Program-made: the position numbers and the translations under genes
Part shown: in pieces, positions 16,136-25,548 of the stretch
Layout: the number at the start of each line of letters is the position of its first letter
Numbering within the stretch: position 1 is the first letter of the stretch
Assembly: GCA_015222165.1 (NCBI GenBank)
Contig: JADFUS010000037.1
Span: forward strand, 1-43,902
Direction of reading: 5' to 3'
Length of the DNA: 43,902 nt
From: Bacteroidota bacterium
GTDB lineage: Bacteria > Bacteroidota > Bacteroidia > Bacteroidales > Rikenellaceae
The notes under the pieces: model-generated
The model's database searches: none
Told to the model about the DNA's origin: nothing
What the model saw: the letters and a program-made list of their open reading frames with translations, nothing else

Positions 16136-17304
16136 TGTTTGGCATTTCTGAAGAAGAATTTGTGTTTTTAAAATTAAATGAAAACCAAAGAATATTAAAA
16201 GAAAATATTGATAAAGATAGTAAAATGCTTGCTTTAAAAGGCATTAATGGAACTATCTGTAGACAAATAAACGCTCTTCAGAAATGCAAAAACAAACTAC
16301 CACATTTCTATAAAGCTCTCTGCGTTATCCCTCCTATCTCCATAGAACAAGCAAGCAGTATTTATACCACAAACACTAAAGAACACTCTGGAAACCGTGC
16401 TTTAGACCTTACTTGTGGTTTAGGTGGCGATAGTACTCACTTCTCAAAAACATTTTCTAAAGTAATCTCTATCGAAAGAGAAACTCTACTTTCAGAAATA
16501 GCAAAATATAATTTTGAAAAATTAAATATTTCAAATATTGAATTAATAAATGACGACGCACAAAATTTCTTAGAAAATTATTGCGGAGAAAAATTCGATA
16601 TGATTTATTGTGACCCTGCACGACGAGATGAGAAAAGACGTACTTTTTTATTGGAAGATTGTTCACCTAACATAATTGAAATTTTACCTCTTATTGAAAA
16701 ACATACTTCAAAACTTGTTGTCAAATTATCACCGCTTTTCGATTGCAACGAATTAGAAAAAATCTTTTCAAACTATAATATCACAATAACGGTAGTTTCG
16801 TATGACAACGAATGTAAAGAAGTTCTAGCCGAACTAAATTTCGATAAAGAGACACAAATAACACGCAAATGTTGCGTAATAAAAAAAGACGGGACTTATA
16901 AAAGCTATATCTTCCCAACTACTTTTTTAACAAACGATATTGATGAAAATAGCTATAACAAATATCTATATATTGCAGATGTTACTTTCAAAAAATTCAA
17001 AAATACAGAAGAACTTATAGCAAAATATTACCCAAAAATTAAAGCTAAAATATCAAATAATGTAATAATTAGCGATGATTTAATCGAAAATTTTGCAGGA
17101 AGAAGTTATGAAATAATTGATATTCTAGAACAAAAACAAAAAGCCTTGAAGAAATACTTCAAAGCTAATAATATTAAAAGTGCAACAATTATAAAAGAGG
17201 GAACAACAAAATCTATCGAAGAGATACGAAAATCTTTTGGTCTACGAGATGGAGCTCAAGCAACACTCGTTATTACTGCTAAACAAATTTTTGTCGTAAA
17301 ATAG
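16135..17304 (+). CDS. Class I SAM-dependent methyltransferase with THUMP-like C-terminus
   Basis: The SAM-binding motif I is LDLTCGLGGDSTHFSKTF at about residues 88-105, followed by an acidic end of strand 2 (VISIERE) and motif IV YCDPARRDEKRR. The DPAR form resembles RNA base methyltransferases. The C-terminal ~70 residues (FAGRSYEIIDILEQKQKALK through GLRDGAQATLVIT) match the THUMP-like domain of a Bacteroidota family annotated only as a methyltransferase. Position directly after a tRNA nucleotidyltransferase, coupled by a one-base overlap, fits an RNA substrate, but that is inference. It converges on the GH2 gene with only 2 bp between stops and no obvious terminator. Confidence 0.87.
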   Translation: MFGISEEEFVFLKLNENQRILKENIDKDSKMLALKGINGTICRQINALQKCKNKLPHFYKALCVIPPISIEQASSIYTTNTKEHSGNRALDLTCGLGGDSTHFSKTFSKVISIERETLLSEIAKYNFEKLNISNIELINDDAQNFLENYCGEKFDMIYCDPARRDEKRRTFLLEDCSPNIIEILPLIEKHTSKLVVKLSPLFDCNELEKIFSNYNITITVVSYDNECKEVLAELNFDKETQITRKCCVIKKDGTYKSYIFPTTFLTNDIDENSYNKYLYIADVTFKKFKNTEELIAKYYPKIKAKISNNVIISDDLIENFAGRSYEIIDILEQKQKALKKYFKANNIKSATIIKEGTTKSIEEIRKSFGLRDGAQATLVITAKQIFVVK

Positions 17305-17306
17305 CT

Positions 17307-19298
17307 CTACATTCTTCGTGTTACCACAAATTCTGTTTTATCTGAAAACTCACCGCTATTTACTTCAATAACGTTGATACCATATTTTACCTTAACATTT
17401 TTCCACAAGACTACTCCATCGCTCTGTTTCTTTTCTGAAACAATCTTACCATTAATTTTAAGCTCAACTGTAGACATATTTGTCATTACACATATATTTT
17501 GAATTGTCGAAGAACGATAATATGAACGTTTTTTAGCTAGATGCACAAATTCATCTTCCTTATTCCAATTTGCTTTATATAAATAAAAAGCATCTTTTTT
17601 ATATTTTCTATCTGACGTTACAAGACCAGTATATAAGCTACTATATTCGGGACTATCAAAAAGAGAATTTACGTAATATCCCCAAAAATAAGAACGATTT
17701 TTTATAGCTTTCAGATAATCAATATGAAAATCTAATTGCTCTTGCTCAGTTCTAAAATTAGAAATTTCTTTCTTACTTTTAACTTTACTAAATTTATCTA
17801 TTTTCCCTGAAATTCCATACTCACCAACTGCAGGTTTAAGTTTTTGCCAACCATATTCAAACTGAGAAAGCCACATACCAAAATCCTTTGTTTCTCCTCT
17901 TTTCCAGCCAAAATATTGACTCCACGAAATAACATCTGTAACATTATTTATTTCACCATCTTGATTACTAACCCCCACTGTAATACAATTTGGAGATATA
18001 AGCGTGGCGACTTCGTTCAACTCCTTAACATACTCAACAGGAGATTCTGTATTACCAGAAAGATTCGAAAACAAACCCCAAAAAGCAATTGAAGGGTGAT
18101 TATATAATTGCCAAATCATCTCTTTAAGCTGAATAATGCCACTGTTTTTAAAAGCAAAAGAATTTATAAAAGATTTTGACGAATAAAATTCATCACCACA
18201 AAATGGTAAATCATTCCAAACTATAACACCACTTTTATCACAAAGATTGTAATCATATTGAGAATGAGACCCATTTGCAAAACGTACAGACGTAGCTCCT
18301 ACTTCTTTTAAAAATGATATATCATCATCTGAATTTTCTCTTGAAAAATTTAGACCAGAGAGTATATTCTCTTGTTTCATAAGCATTCCATAAATAGGAT
18401 AAGCGTTTCCATTCAACAAGAAACCTTTTTTTCTATCTATCGAAACTATACGGATTCCAAAAGGCTGAACAACCTTATCACGGACATCTTTTGATGCATT
18501 AAGAAGATAAACCTCTGCTCTATACATAAATGGAGATTTTTTTCCATTCCATAAACGAGGCTTCTTAACTAACATGGGTATAGATATTACAGACGAACCA
18601 TCTGTTGATATTGTTGCAACACCTGAACCTTCTGAGACAATTTTATCACCATCAAAAATCTTAACTTTTGTGGTAAGTCTATCGCCGAAACTACCCCTTA
18701 ACATAACATCTACATTAAGATTAGCAACTTCATCACTAATTTTTTTTGTTGAGACATAAACACCATTTGAGCTATAATGAGTCACTGATATATGTTCTCT
18801 TTCATTTAATATCAACTCTACATCTCTAAAAATTCCGCCATATTGACTAAAACGAGGAACTAAAGGCATATTATCAATCTGCTCACCTCCCTGAACGTAA
18901 ACTTGAATAGTATTTACCGCTCCATATTTTAAAAAGTGAGATATGTCAAAAGTAAAAGCCGTATAAGCTCCATTATGTTCTCCAACATACTGACCATTAA
19001 CATATAAAGTTGCTTTTGAAGCAACTCCATAAAACCTTAAAGATGTGTTTTTAATATCCCATGAAGATGGAATTTTAACTTCTCTAATATAATAAACTGA
19101 TGAGGAATTTTCTCCAAAAACACTTTGTAGCTCATCATGATTCCATGAATGTGGAACATCTACCTTCACAGAAGAGACAACATTATGCACTACAGCACCA
19201 AATTGCCACCCTTTATTTAAATTAAAAACCTCTCTTGCAACAACCTGTAAAGAGGAAGCTATAAGAAAGGTTAATAATATGAAACTTTTTTTTGTCAT
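17307..19298 (-). CDS. Exported GH2-family glycoside hydrolase homologue, acid/base residue replaced
   Basis: The signal peptide is MTKKSFILLTFLIASSLQVVA. It is followed by a GH2 sugar-binding domain (FNLNKGWQF, VDVPHSWNH, LYVNGQYVGEHNGAYTAF, FSQYGGIFRDVELI), an Ig-like domain, and a TIM barrel from about residue 288 (GFLLNGNAYPIYGM). The end is family-typical (GLVTSDRKYKKDAFYLYKANW). The general acid/base usually lies in a W-x-x-F-N-E motif after HPSIAFW; here residues 407-412 read WGLFSN, so Glu is replaced by N412. The nucleophile region appears kept as GEYG (E493). It may be an inactive or lectin-like GH2 protein. It follows rpoD by only 11 bp on the same strand, an odd partner, and ends facing the methyltransferase gene. 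Confidence 0.88.
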   Translation of the reverse strand: MTKKSFILLTFLIASSLQVVAREVFNLNKGWQFGAVVHNVVSSVKVDVPHSWNHDELQSVFGENSSSVYYIREVKIPSSWDIKNTSLRFYGVASKATLYVNGQYVGEHNGAYTAFTFDISHFLKYGAVNTIQVYVQGGEQIDNMPLVPRFSQYGGIFRDVELILNEREHISVTHYSSNGVYVSTKKISDEVANLNVDVMLRGSFGDRLTTKVKIFDGDKIVSEGSGVATISTDGSSVISIPMLVKKPRLWNGKKSPFMYRAEVYLLNASKDVRDKVVQPFGIRIVSIDRKKGFLLNGNAYPIYGMLMKQENILSGLNFSRENSDDDISFLKEVGATSVRFANGSHSQYDYNLCDKSGVIVWNDLPFCGDEFYSSKSFINSFAFKNSGIIQLKEMIWQLYNHPSIAFWGLFSNLSGNTESPVEYVKELNEVATLISPNCITVGVSNQDGEINNVTDVISWSQYFGWKRGETKDFGMWLSQFEYGWQKLKPAVGEYGISGKIDKFSKVKSKKEISNFRTEQEQLDFHIDYLKAIKNRSYFWGYYVNSLFDSPEYSSLYTGLVTSDRKYKKDAFYLYKANWNKEDEFVHLAKKRSYYRSSTIQNICVMTNMSTVELKINGKIVSEKKQSDGVVLWKNVKVKYGINVIEVNSGEFSDKTEFVVTRRM

Positions 19299-19309
19299 AA
19301 GACTATTGT

Positions 19310-20173
19310 TTATTGTCCTAAATAAGATTTTAATAGTTTACTTCGTTGTGTATGACGTAGTCGTCTAACAGCTTTTTCTTTAATTTGTCGAACACGTTCT
19401 CTTGTCAAATCGAACTCATCTCCAATTTCTTCAAGTGTTTTTTCAGGACAACCTATTCCAAAGAAATAACGAACTATATCTCTTTCACGCTCAGTAAGTG
19501 TCGCCAAAGCACGTTCAACCTCTATACATAAAGACTCATTCATAAGTCCTCTATCTGCATTTGGAGAATCACCATTTACAAGAACATCTAAAAGACTATT
19601 ATCTTCACCCTCCGCAAAAGGAGCATCTACAGATACGTGTCTACCAGAAACTCTTAATGTATCAGAGATTTTCTCTTTAGGAATTTCAAGTTCTTTTGAA
19701 AGTTCTTCAGGAGAAGGAGTACGCTCATGCTCTTGCTCAAAACGAGCTAAAGCTTTATTTATTTTATTTAGAGATCCTACTTGATTTAAAGGAAGACGTA
19801 CAATTCTTGATTGTTCAGCCAAAGCTTGAAGTATCGATTGACGAATCCACCAAACAGCATATGAAATAAATTTAAATCCACGAGTTTCATCAAATTTTTC
19901 AGCTGCACGAATCAAACCTAAGTTACCTTCATTTATAAGATCGGGTAAACTTAATCCTTGATTTTGATATTGCTTTGCAACTGAGACAACAAATCTAAGA
20001 TTCGCTTTGGTAAGCTTTTCTAAGGCTAATTGATCTCCTTTACGAATACGTTGTGCAAGTTCGACCTCCTCTTCTACCGAAATTAATTCCTCTCTACCTA
20101 TCTCTTGCAAATACTTATCAAGAGATGCACTCTCTCTATTAGTAATAGATTTAGTAATCTTTAATTGTCTCAT
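19310..20173 (-). CDS. rpoD: Primary sigma factor RpoD (Bacteroidota type)
   Basis: The housekeeping sigma-70 subunit. The 287 residues begin [21 protein letters not shown] and lack region 1.1, as is typical of the phylum. Region 1.2 ([11 protein letters not shown]), region 2 with the core-binding and -10 recognition stretch ([20 protein letters not shown]), region 3, and region 4.2 helix-turn-helix ([28 protein letters not shown], quoted in part as [20 protein letters not shown]) are complete. This sigma recognises the TTTG/TAnnTTTG promoters found in this window. A TAAATTTG box lies about 98 bp upstream. Its stop is 11 bp before the GH2 gene, so the two may share a transcript. Confidence 0.97.
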   Translation of the reverse strand: MRQLKITKSITNRESASLDKYLQEIGREELISVEEEVELAQRIRKGDQLALEKLTKANLRFVVSVAKQYQNQGLSLPDLINEGNLGLIRAAEKFDETRGFKFISYAVWWIRQSILQALAEQSRIVRLPLNQVGSLNKINKALARFEQEHERTPSPEELSKELEIPKEKISDTLRVSGRHVSVDAPFAEGEDNSLLDVLVNGDSPNADRGLMNESLCIEVERALATLTERERDIVRYFFGIGCPEKTLEEIGDEFDLTRERVRQIKEKAVRRLRHTQRSKLLKSYLGQ

Positions 20174-20270
20174 TCTATTTTTTTAGTGAAAAATGTTTCT
20201 ATTTATAAAACACAAAACATTAGATTTTATTGTTCCTTATCTAAAATATCGTTCTCTGAAAAATCCAAGT

Positions 20271-20278
20271 CAAATTTA
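20271..20278 (-). promoter_or_regulatory. Candidate -7 box for rpoD
   Basis: The minus strand reads TAAATTTG, fitting TAnnTTTG, 98 bp upstream of the rpoD start. The nearest TTTG (20305-20308) is 26 bp away, too far for a clean -33 element, so this is tentative. Confidence 0.35.
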
Positions 20279-20357
20279 ATACGATTAATGTTACGGTTTT
20301 GTTTCAAAAAAACTCATATATTTTTTAAAATAAACACAAAAGATATACCAAAAAAAA

Positions 20358-20388
20358 TTAAGGTGGTCAAAATAATTGACCACCTTAA
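20358..20388 (-). terminator. Terminator of rny
   Basis: A perfect 13-bp stem (TTAAGGTGGTCAA, 20358-20370 with 20376-20388) with a 5-nt loop. On the minus strand it is followed by a run of seven T's. It lies 22 bp after the rny stop and separates rny from rpoD. Confidence 0.92.
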
Positions 20389-20410
20389 TATAAATATATT
20401 TAAATATGTT

Positions 20411-21952
20411 TTATTTAGCGTAATTTACAGCACGAGTTTCACGAATAACTGTGATTTTCACTTGACCTGGATATGTCATCTCGTCTTGTATCTTTTTAGC
20501 GATATCTTCAGAAAGTGTTTCTGCTTCAACATCATTAATTTTATCACTACCCACAATAACTCTTAATTCACGACCTGCTTGAATGGCATATGATTTATGA
20601 ACTCCTGGATATGAAAGAGCTAAATCTTCCAACTCTTTAAGACGTTTGATATAAGATTCAACAACTTCTCTACGAGCACCTGGGCGAGCACCTGAAATAG
20701 CATCACAAACTTGAACAATAGGAGCTATTAATGAATTCATCTCTATCTCATCATGGTGAGCACCTATAGCATTAACAATATCTGCTTTCTCTTTTAATCT
20801 TTCGGCTATTTTCATACCGATAATTGCGTGAGGTAATTCTGGCTCATCATCTGGCACTTTACCAATATCATGAAGAAGACCTGCACGACGTGCTGCTTTT
20901 ACATTTAGACCAAGCTCAGACGCCATTATACCACATAGATTTGCAACCTCTCTCGAGTGTTGAAGAAGATTTTGACCATAAGAAGAACGATATTTCATTT
21001 TACCTATAAGTCTTATTATTTCTGGGTGAATTCCGTGAATACCCAAATCAACAGTTGTACGTTTACCTACATCAGCAATTTCATCTTCAACTTGTTTTTG
21101 AACTTTATTAACAACCTCCTCAATACGAGCAGGGTGAATACGTCCATCAGTAACTAATTGGTGAAGAGCCAAACGAGCTATCTCACGACGAACAGGATCG
21201 AACGCAGAAAGAATAATAGCTTCGGGAGTATCATCAACAACTATTTCAACACCAGTAGCAGCTTCTAAAGCACGAATATTACGACCTTCACGACCAATGA
21301 TACGACCTTTTACTTCATCACTATCGATATTAAAAACGGTAACCGAATTTTCCATAGCAACTTCTGTTGCAACACGTTGAATAGATTGAATAACTATTTT
21401 TTTAGCTTCTTTAGCCGCAGACATTTTGGCTTCATCAATCATTTCACTAACGTAAGTTGAAGCTTCAGCTGAAGCCTCTTGTTTGATAGATTCTATCAAA
21501 GTACCTTTTGCTTCATCACGAGACATATTACTTATTTGCTCAAGAGCAGTAAGTTGTTCGTCAAGTTTTACTTCATATTCCTTAATTTTCACATTAAGTT
21601 TTTGTTCTTGTAAAGAAGCTCTTTGTTTAATTTTGTCAACTTCTTGAGAAGATTTTTGTAATTCATTGTTTTTTGAATTAAAATCCATTTCACGTTGTTT
21701 TAAACGTGACTCAGCTTGTTGAATTTTAGAATTTTTTTCATGGAGCATTTTTTCATGCTCAGCTTTTAGGTAAAGGAACTTCTCTTTTGTTTGAAGCATC
21801 TTCTCCTTTTTCAACATTTCAGCGTCTGCTTCTGCATCTTTAAGAACTGCATCTTTCTCTTTTTTCAGACTCTTACGAGATACATGAAATGTAAGAAAAG
21901 CAGTAGCAACTGCACAAACCACTGATATAATAGCGATTATTAAGACATTCAT
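20411..21952 (-). CDS. rny: Ribonuclease Y
   Basis: Membrane-anchored endoribonuclease that initiates mRNA decay. Domains in order: an N-terminal TM helix ([20 protein letters not shown]), a long charged coiled coil at about 25-190, a KH RNA-binding domain with [15 protein letters not shown] near 215-230, and an HD catalytic domain with HSREVANL and [12 protein letters not shown]. The C-terminus [19 protein letters not shown] is characteristic. The 513 residues are the normal length. It lies downstream of zapA and the probable 6S RNA. I see no clear TAnnTTTG box in the 80 bp before its start, so it may depend on readthrough or a weak promoter. Confidence 0.97.
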   Translation of the reverse strand: MNVLIIAIISVVCAVATAFLTFHVSRKSLKKEKDAVLKDAEADAEMLKKEKMLQTKEKFLYLKAEHEKMLHEKNSKIQQAESRLKQREMDFNSKNNELQKSSQEVDKIKQRASLQEQKLNVKIKEYEVKLDEQLTALEQISNMSRDEAKGTLIESIKQEASAEASTYVSEMIDEAKMSAAKEAKKIVIQSIQRVATEVAMENSVTVFNIDSDEVKGRIIGREGRNIRALEAATGVEIVVDDTPEAIILSAFDPVRREIARLALHQLVTDGRIHPARIEEVVNKVQKQVEDEIADVGKRTTVDLGIHGIHPEIIRLIGKMKYRSSYGQNLLQHSREVANLCGIMASELGLNVKAARRAGLLHDIGKVPDDEPELPHAIIGMKIAERLKEKADIVNAIGAHHDEIEMNSLIAPIVQVCDAISGARPGARREVVESYIKRLKELEDLALSYPGVHKSYAIQAGRELRVIVGSDKINDVEAETLSEDIAKKIQDEMTYPGQVKITVIRETRAVNYAK

Positions 21953-22035
21953 ATTATTTTCTGTTTATTTTTAATAGTTAATATTTTATTTACTTTTACT
22001 TTTATTTCTAAGATTTTTCTATGGTAGGTATATCA

Positions 22036-22200
22036 AAAAAAATCCCACAATATTTCCGATGAAGACGAAACCCCGAATGACATGGGTAAGAGCCGTAAGC
22101 AAATCTCAGAAGTCCAACGTCCCATAAATGAGAACCACCCGAAAGCGGTTAAGGCCTTTCTTTAAAATACTGTTAACTAACTCTAATAATTAAAATGTTG
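22036..22200 (-). ncRNA. ssrS: Probable 6S RNA (ssrS)
   Basis: A ~165-bp stretch without an ORF is visibly richer in G+C than its surroundings. On the minus strand its ends pair: ACAGUAUUUU (22164-22173) with GAAAUAUUGU (22047-22056), ten base pairs including G-U. Between them are smaller hairpins, such as AACCGC...GUGGUU with a 6-nt loop. The 3' end runs GUGGGA into eight U's, typical of a terminated small RNA. Its place between zapA and rny, on the same strand as zapA, mirrors the zapA-ssrS neighbourhood known in proteobacteria. 6S RNA binds RNA polymerase holoenzyme by mimicking an open promoter. The exact ends are uncertain, and family assignment rests on structure and position, not on a model search. 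Confidence 0.65.
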
Positions 22201-22259
22201 AGTTTCGCAAAATACGAAAATATATGCGGGATATATTTTTATAGTAAAGAACGTTTATA

Positions 22260-22580
22260 TTAATAGTTATTAACTATTTTTAGAATTTCATTAAGTTTTG
22301 ATTCAAGATGTTGCTCTCTGTCATCAATTTTTCTCTCGATATTTACAAGATTTGAAGCTAAAAGTATCGAAGCATATCTAAAATAATCTTTTTCATCGGA
22401 TAATTTTGCTTCTGCCCTAAAACTATTTTCAATTTTGAGAAGTTTTTCTGCAGCTTCTCGCATTATTGATTCCTGTTTTTGAGTAAGATTAAAAGATAGC
22501 GAAGCTCCATTCACAAGTATATTAACCTTATGCACCTCTTCAGAGCCTATATCATCACTTTTAATTTTATTTTTATCCAT
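22260..22580 (-). CDS. zapA: Cell division protein ZapA
   Basis: A small cytoplasmic FtsZ-ring stabiliser. The 106 residues include the ZapA core KVNILVNGASLSFNLTQKQE, followed by EAAEKLLKIENSFRAEAKLS, DYFRYASILLASNLVNIE and a C-terminal coiled coil (EQHLESKLNEILKIV). Length and pattern fit the family. It lies 272 bp downstream of a coiled-coil gene and just upstream of the probable 6S RNA. That intergenic stretch is AT-rich and holds no ORF. Confidence 0.9.
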   Translation of the reverse strand: MDKNKIKSDDIGSEEVHKVNILVNGASLSFNLTQKQESIMREAAEKLLKIENSFRAEAKLSDEKDYFRYASILLASNLVNIERKIDDREQHLESKLNEILKIVNNY

Positions 22581-22852
22581 TTTAAAGGTCCTATAAATTT
22601 AATTTATTTCACCATAGTTATAAAGCTATGACTATAATATCATAAAAACTCACAACAAATCAAAATCAATTTTCCTTACAAAATTTCAAAAAAACACAGA
22701 TTTAAAATAATTATACAAATATATGTTTCTTTTCTCACTCTATTAAATACTTTTAACTTTTCATAAGTATTTAAATTCACAAAATACTCTATCCTTCTTT
22801 CAACTACAGCTTTTAAAACTTACCCTTCTTCCCTTTTCTAAACAAATATACT

Positions 22853-23122
22853 CTATTTATTTATTATCCTCTTGCAAGTTTCTATCTCTTTTAGTATTTC
22901 GTTGAGCCACTTTTTAGCCTGTTTCTTAGAACTTACATCAGTAAGTGCTGAGGCTATATCTTCATTCTTAACAACAAGCTTGATGTTTTTAAGCTCACGT
23001 TTTAATTCTAAATTTTCGTTTTTTAGCAATAAATTCTTTCTTTTTAGCACCACAATACTCGTCGTCATATCAACGACCCTCCTTTTTATGATGTCTAATG
23101 TTTTATCACTTATGCCCGCCAT
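22853..23122 (-). CDS. Small coiled-coil protein, possibly ZapB-like
   Basis: An 89-residue protein that is mostly one predicted coiled coil: residues 20-60 carry leucine/valine heptads (VVLKRKNLLLKNENLELKRE) and the rest is helical and charged. No catalytic motif is present. A small coiled-coil gene before zapA is common in Bacteroidota, and a role at the division ring like ZapB is plausible but only by analogy. A full TTTG-N20-TACATTTG promoter ends 5 bp before the ATG, so the mRNA should be leaderless. If so, the ATG at 23122 is the true start, and the next Met (residue 19) is less likely. Confidence 0.75.
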   Translation of the reverse strand: MAGISDKTLDIIKRRVVDMTTSIVVLKRKNLLLKNENLELKRELKNIKLVVKNEDIASALTDVSSKKQAKKWLNEILKEIETCKRIINK

Positions 23123-23127
23123 TTATG

Positions 23128-23159
23128 CAAATGTAATATTTTTTATCGAATATTACAAA
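23128..23159 (-). promoter_or_regulatory. Promoter of the coiled-coil (zapB-like) gene, predicted leaderless
   Basis: Minus strand: TTTG (23156-23159), 20 bp, TACATTTG (23128-23135). The -7 box ends five bases before the ATG, so the transcript should begin at or within about 2 nt of the start codon. Confidence 0.75.
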
Positions 23160-23213
23160 CTATTATTAACTTTTTATAGCCTGATTATCCAAAAAAAATT
23201 GATTTACTGAAAA

Positions 23214-24506
23214 TTAACATTTAGCAAAAATATCGTAATTTTCAAATCCTGTTATTTCTACTTCATAAAAATCTCCACAAATAAGTTCCTTTGAAGAAGT
23301 AATTAAAACTTCTTGGTCAACTTCTGGAGAATCATATTGAGAACGTCCCACAAAATATTCACCCTCTTTACGGTCAATTATAACTTTTTGTGTTGTTCCT
23401 ACAAGTTTATGGTTATTTTCAAGAGAAATTTGAGCTTGCAAAGTCATAATGACATCTACACGACGTTGTTTTTCTTCGTCGGTAATAACATCTTCTAACT
23501 CTCTTGAACATGGAGTATCCTCTTCATGACAATAAGCAAAAACTCCTAATCTGTCAAATTTACATTCTTTAACAAAATCGCACAACTCCTCAAAATCCGC
23601 TTCGGTTTCTGTAGGATAACCTGCTATTAATGTAGTTCTTATAGCGATATCTGGTATTTCACTTCTAAAGAAATTTATTAAATCATAAGTTTCTTCTTTT
23701 GTTATACCTCGTCGCATAGATTTCAAAATCGCAGAATTTGCGTGTTGGAAAGGAATATCTATATAATTACAAATCTTAGGATTATTTTTCATAACCTCTA
23801 TCACCTCACGTGGGAAATGTGCGGGATAGGCATAATGAAGACGTATCCATTCAAGTTTTTCTATTTTACACAACTCTACTAAAAGTTCCGCTAATTTACG
23901 CTCACCATACATATCAATTCCATAATATGTTAAATCTTGAGCTATCAACATAACTTCCTTAACACCCTTAGCAACAATCTCATTAGCCTCTAAAACGATA
24001 TCTTCAATCGACTTAGATTTGTGTTTTCCTCTAATCAAAGGGATAGCACAATAGCTACATTGCCAATCACAACCTTCTGCAATTTTTAAGTAAGCATAAT
24101 GTTTTGGAGTACTTAACATACGCTCATGAAGATTTGACTCTTCATATTTCGCATTTAACTTTTCAACTAATTCTTTAAGGTCATTAACACCAAAAAAATT
24201 ATCTACTTCTTCAATTTCTTTTCTTAAATCTTCTCTATAACGTTCTGCAAGACAACCAAATACAAAAAGCTCATCAATTTCGCCCATGTTTTTTAAATTT
24301 GCATAACGAAGAATAGTGTCTATTGATTCTTCTTTTGCATCACCTATAAAACCACAAGTATTTATGACAACAATACGTGCATTTGTATCTGTAGAATTAT
24401 ATTCTACAACATAACCACTTCGAGACAATTGAGCAGATAACTGTTCTGAATCGACAAGGTTTTTTGAACAACCTAAGGTTACTATATTTATTATTTTTTT
24501 ATCCAT
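23214..24506 (-). CDS. rimO: Ribosomal protein S12 methylthiotransferase RimO
   Basis: Radical-SAM enzyme that adds a methylthio group to an Asp of ribosomal protein S12. The N-terminal 4Fe-4S domain has its three cysteines in VTLGCSKNLVDSEQL, VINTCGFIGD and FVFGCLAERY. The radical-SAM cluster motif is CDWQCSYC (C-x3-C-x2-C), followed by IPLIRGKHKSKS. A TRAM domain ends the protein (about 365-430). The GCSKNLVDSE signature separates RimO from MiaB. The 430 residues are normal. Its ATG overlaps the ftsY stop region at 24506, so the two are coupled; ftsY-rimO adjacency is common in this phylum. Confidence 0.96.
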   Translation of the reverse strand: MDKKIINIVTLGCSKNLVDSEQLSAQLSRSGYVVEYNSTDTNARIVVINTCGFIGDAKEESIDTILRYANLKNMGEIDELFVFGCLAERYREDLRKEIEEVDNFFGVNDLKELVEKLNAKYEESNLHERMLSTPKHYAYLKIAEGCDWQCSYCAIPLIRGKHKSKSIEDIVLEANEIVAKGVKEVMLIAQDLTYYGIDMYGERKLAELLVELCKIEKLEWIRLHYAYPAHFPREVIEVMKNNPKICNYIDIPFQHANSAILKSMRRGITKEETYDLINFFRSEIPDIAIRTTLIAGYPTETEADFEELCDFVKECKFDRLGVFAYCHEEDTPCSRELEDVITDEEKQRRVDVIMTLQAQISLENNHKLVGTTQKVIIDRKEGEYFVGRSQYDSPEVDQEVLITSSKELICGDFYEVEITGFENYDIFAKC

Positions 24507-25486
24507 TATATTTTATTACCAAACAAAGCGTCTACAAACGCTGATTTATCAAAAATCTGAAGATGATCTATACCCTCTCCTACACCTATATATCTTACAG
24601 GAATTTTAAATTGATCTGAAATCCCTAGTACTACTCCACCTTTAGCTGTTCCGTCTAATTTTGTTATTGCCAAAGAGCTAACATCTGTTGCTTGAGTAAA
24701 TTGTTTAGCTTGCTCAAAAGCATTTTGACCTGTAGAACCATCTAAAACCAACATAACCTCGTGAGGAGCATCAGGAATAACTTTTTTCATTACATTCTTG
24801 ATTTTTGTAAGCTCGTTCATAAGATTTATCTTGTTATGAAGACGACCCGCAGTGTCTATGATTACAACATCTGCATTTGAAGCAATAGCTGAACGTAAAG
24901 TATCAAAAGCCACTGACGCAGGATCTGAACCCATACTTTGCTTCACTATTTTAGCTCCCGAACGATCTGCCCAAACACCAAGTTGTTCTATTGCCGCAGC
25001 ACGAAAAGTATCGGCAGCACCAAGCACAACATTAAGCCCAGCAGAAGTAAGTTGAGCGGCTATTTTGCCTATTGTTGTAGTTTTACCCACTCCATTGACA
25101 CCAACAACCATAAGTACAAAAGGCATTCCTTCTTTCTTTTCAAAGTTGAAACCTAGCGATTCATCGTCATTTTCACCTTCTGCAAGAAGCGACATAACTT
25201 CTTCTTTCAAAATGCCATTTAACTCTGAAGTGTTTACATATTTATCTTTTGCAACTCTTTTTTGAATACGCTCAATAATTCGCAATGTAGTTTCGACACC
25301 AACATCTGAGGCAATAAGAATTTCTTCTAAATCGTCCAAAACATCATCATCTACAACACTTTTTCCGACTACAACACGAGCAAGTTTTGAAAAAACAGAC
25401 TCCTTAGTCTTTTCAAGCCCTTTGTTTAAGTCTTCCTTAGATTGTTCTTTATTATTTTTCTTCTTTAAGAAATCAAAAAATCCCAT
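24506..25486 (-). CDS. ftsY: Signal recognition particle receptor FtsY
   Basis: GTPase that docks ribosome-SRP complexes at the inner membrane. The 326 residues hold a short N-terminal basic/acidic tail (MGFFDFLKKKNN), the N helical domain, and a G domain. G-domain motifs are P-loop GVNGVGKTTT (129-138), DTFRAAAIEQL, DTAGRLHNK, TKLDGTAKGG, and the final IGVGEGIDHLQIFDKSAFV. The long acidic A domain of E. coli FtsY is absent, as in many bacteria. A -7 box lies 24 bp upstream, and the stop abuts rimO. Confidence 0.96.
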   Translation of the reverse strand: MGFFDFLKKKNNKEQSKEDLNKGLEKTKESVFSKLARVVVGKSVVDDDVLDDLEEILIASDVGVETTLRIIERIQKRVAKDKYVNTSELNGILKEEVMSLLAEGENDDESLGFNFEKKEGMPFVLMVVGVNGVGKTTTIGKIAAQLTSAGLNVVLGAADTFRAAAIEQLGVWADRSGAKIVKQSMGSDPASVAFDTLRSAIASNADVVIIDTAGRLHNKINLMNELTKIKNVMKKVIPDAPHEVMLVLDGSTGQNAFEQAKQFTQATDVSSLAITKLDGTAKGGVVLGISDQFKIPVRYIGVGEGIDHLQIFDKSAFVDALFGNKI

Positions 25487-25509
25487 AATTTTATTTATTA
25501 TTTCGATTA

Positions 25510-25517
25510 CAAATATA
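25510..25517 (-). promoter_or_regulatory. -7 box for ftsY-rimO
   Basis: The minus strand reads TATATTTG (TAnnTTTG), 24 bp before the ftsY start. A CTTG at 25536-25539, 18 bp further upstream, could be a weak -33 element. Confidence 0.5.
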
Positions 25518-25548
25518 ATGTTTTTATTTATATAACAAGAGTCCTTTA

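Noticed and set aside
20165-20566. Plus-strand ORF of 133 codons across the rny-rpoD gap.
   Set aside because: It runs through the rny terminator and into rny antisense, with low-complexity composition and no domain.
22613-22630. CATAG...CTATG inverted repeat upstream of zapA.
   Set aside because: Five-base arms in AT-rich sequence are expected by chance and there is no U-run after it.
22716-22723. TATATTTG on the minus strand as a promoter for zapA.
   Set aside because: It would give a leader of over 130 nt and has no -33 partner; in such AT-rich DNA one match is weak evidence.
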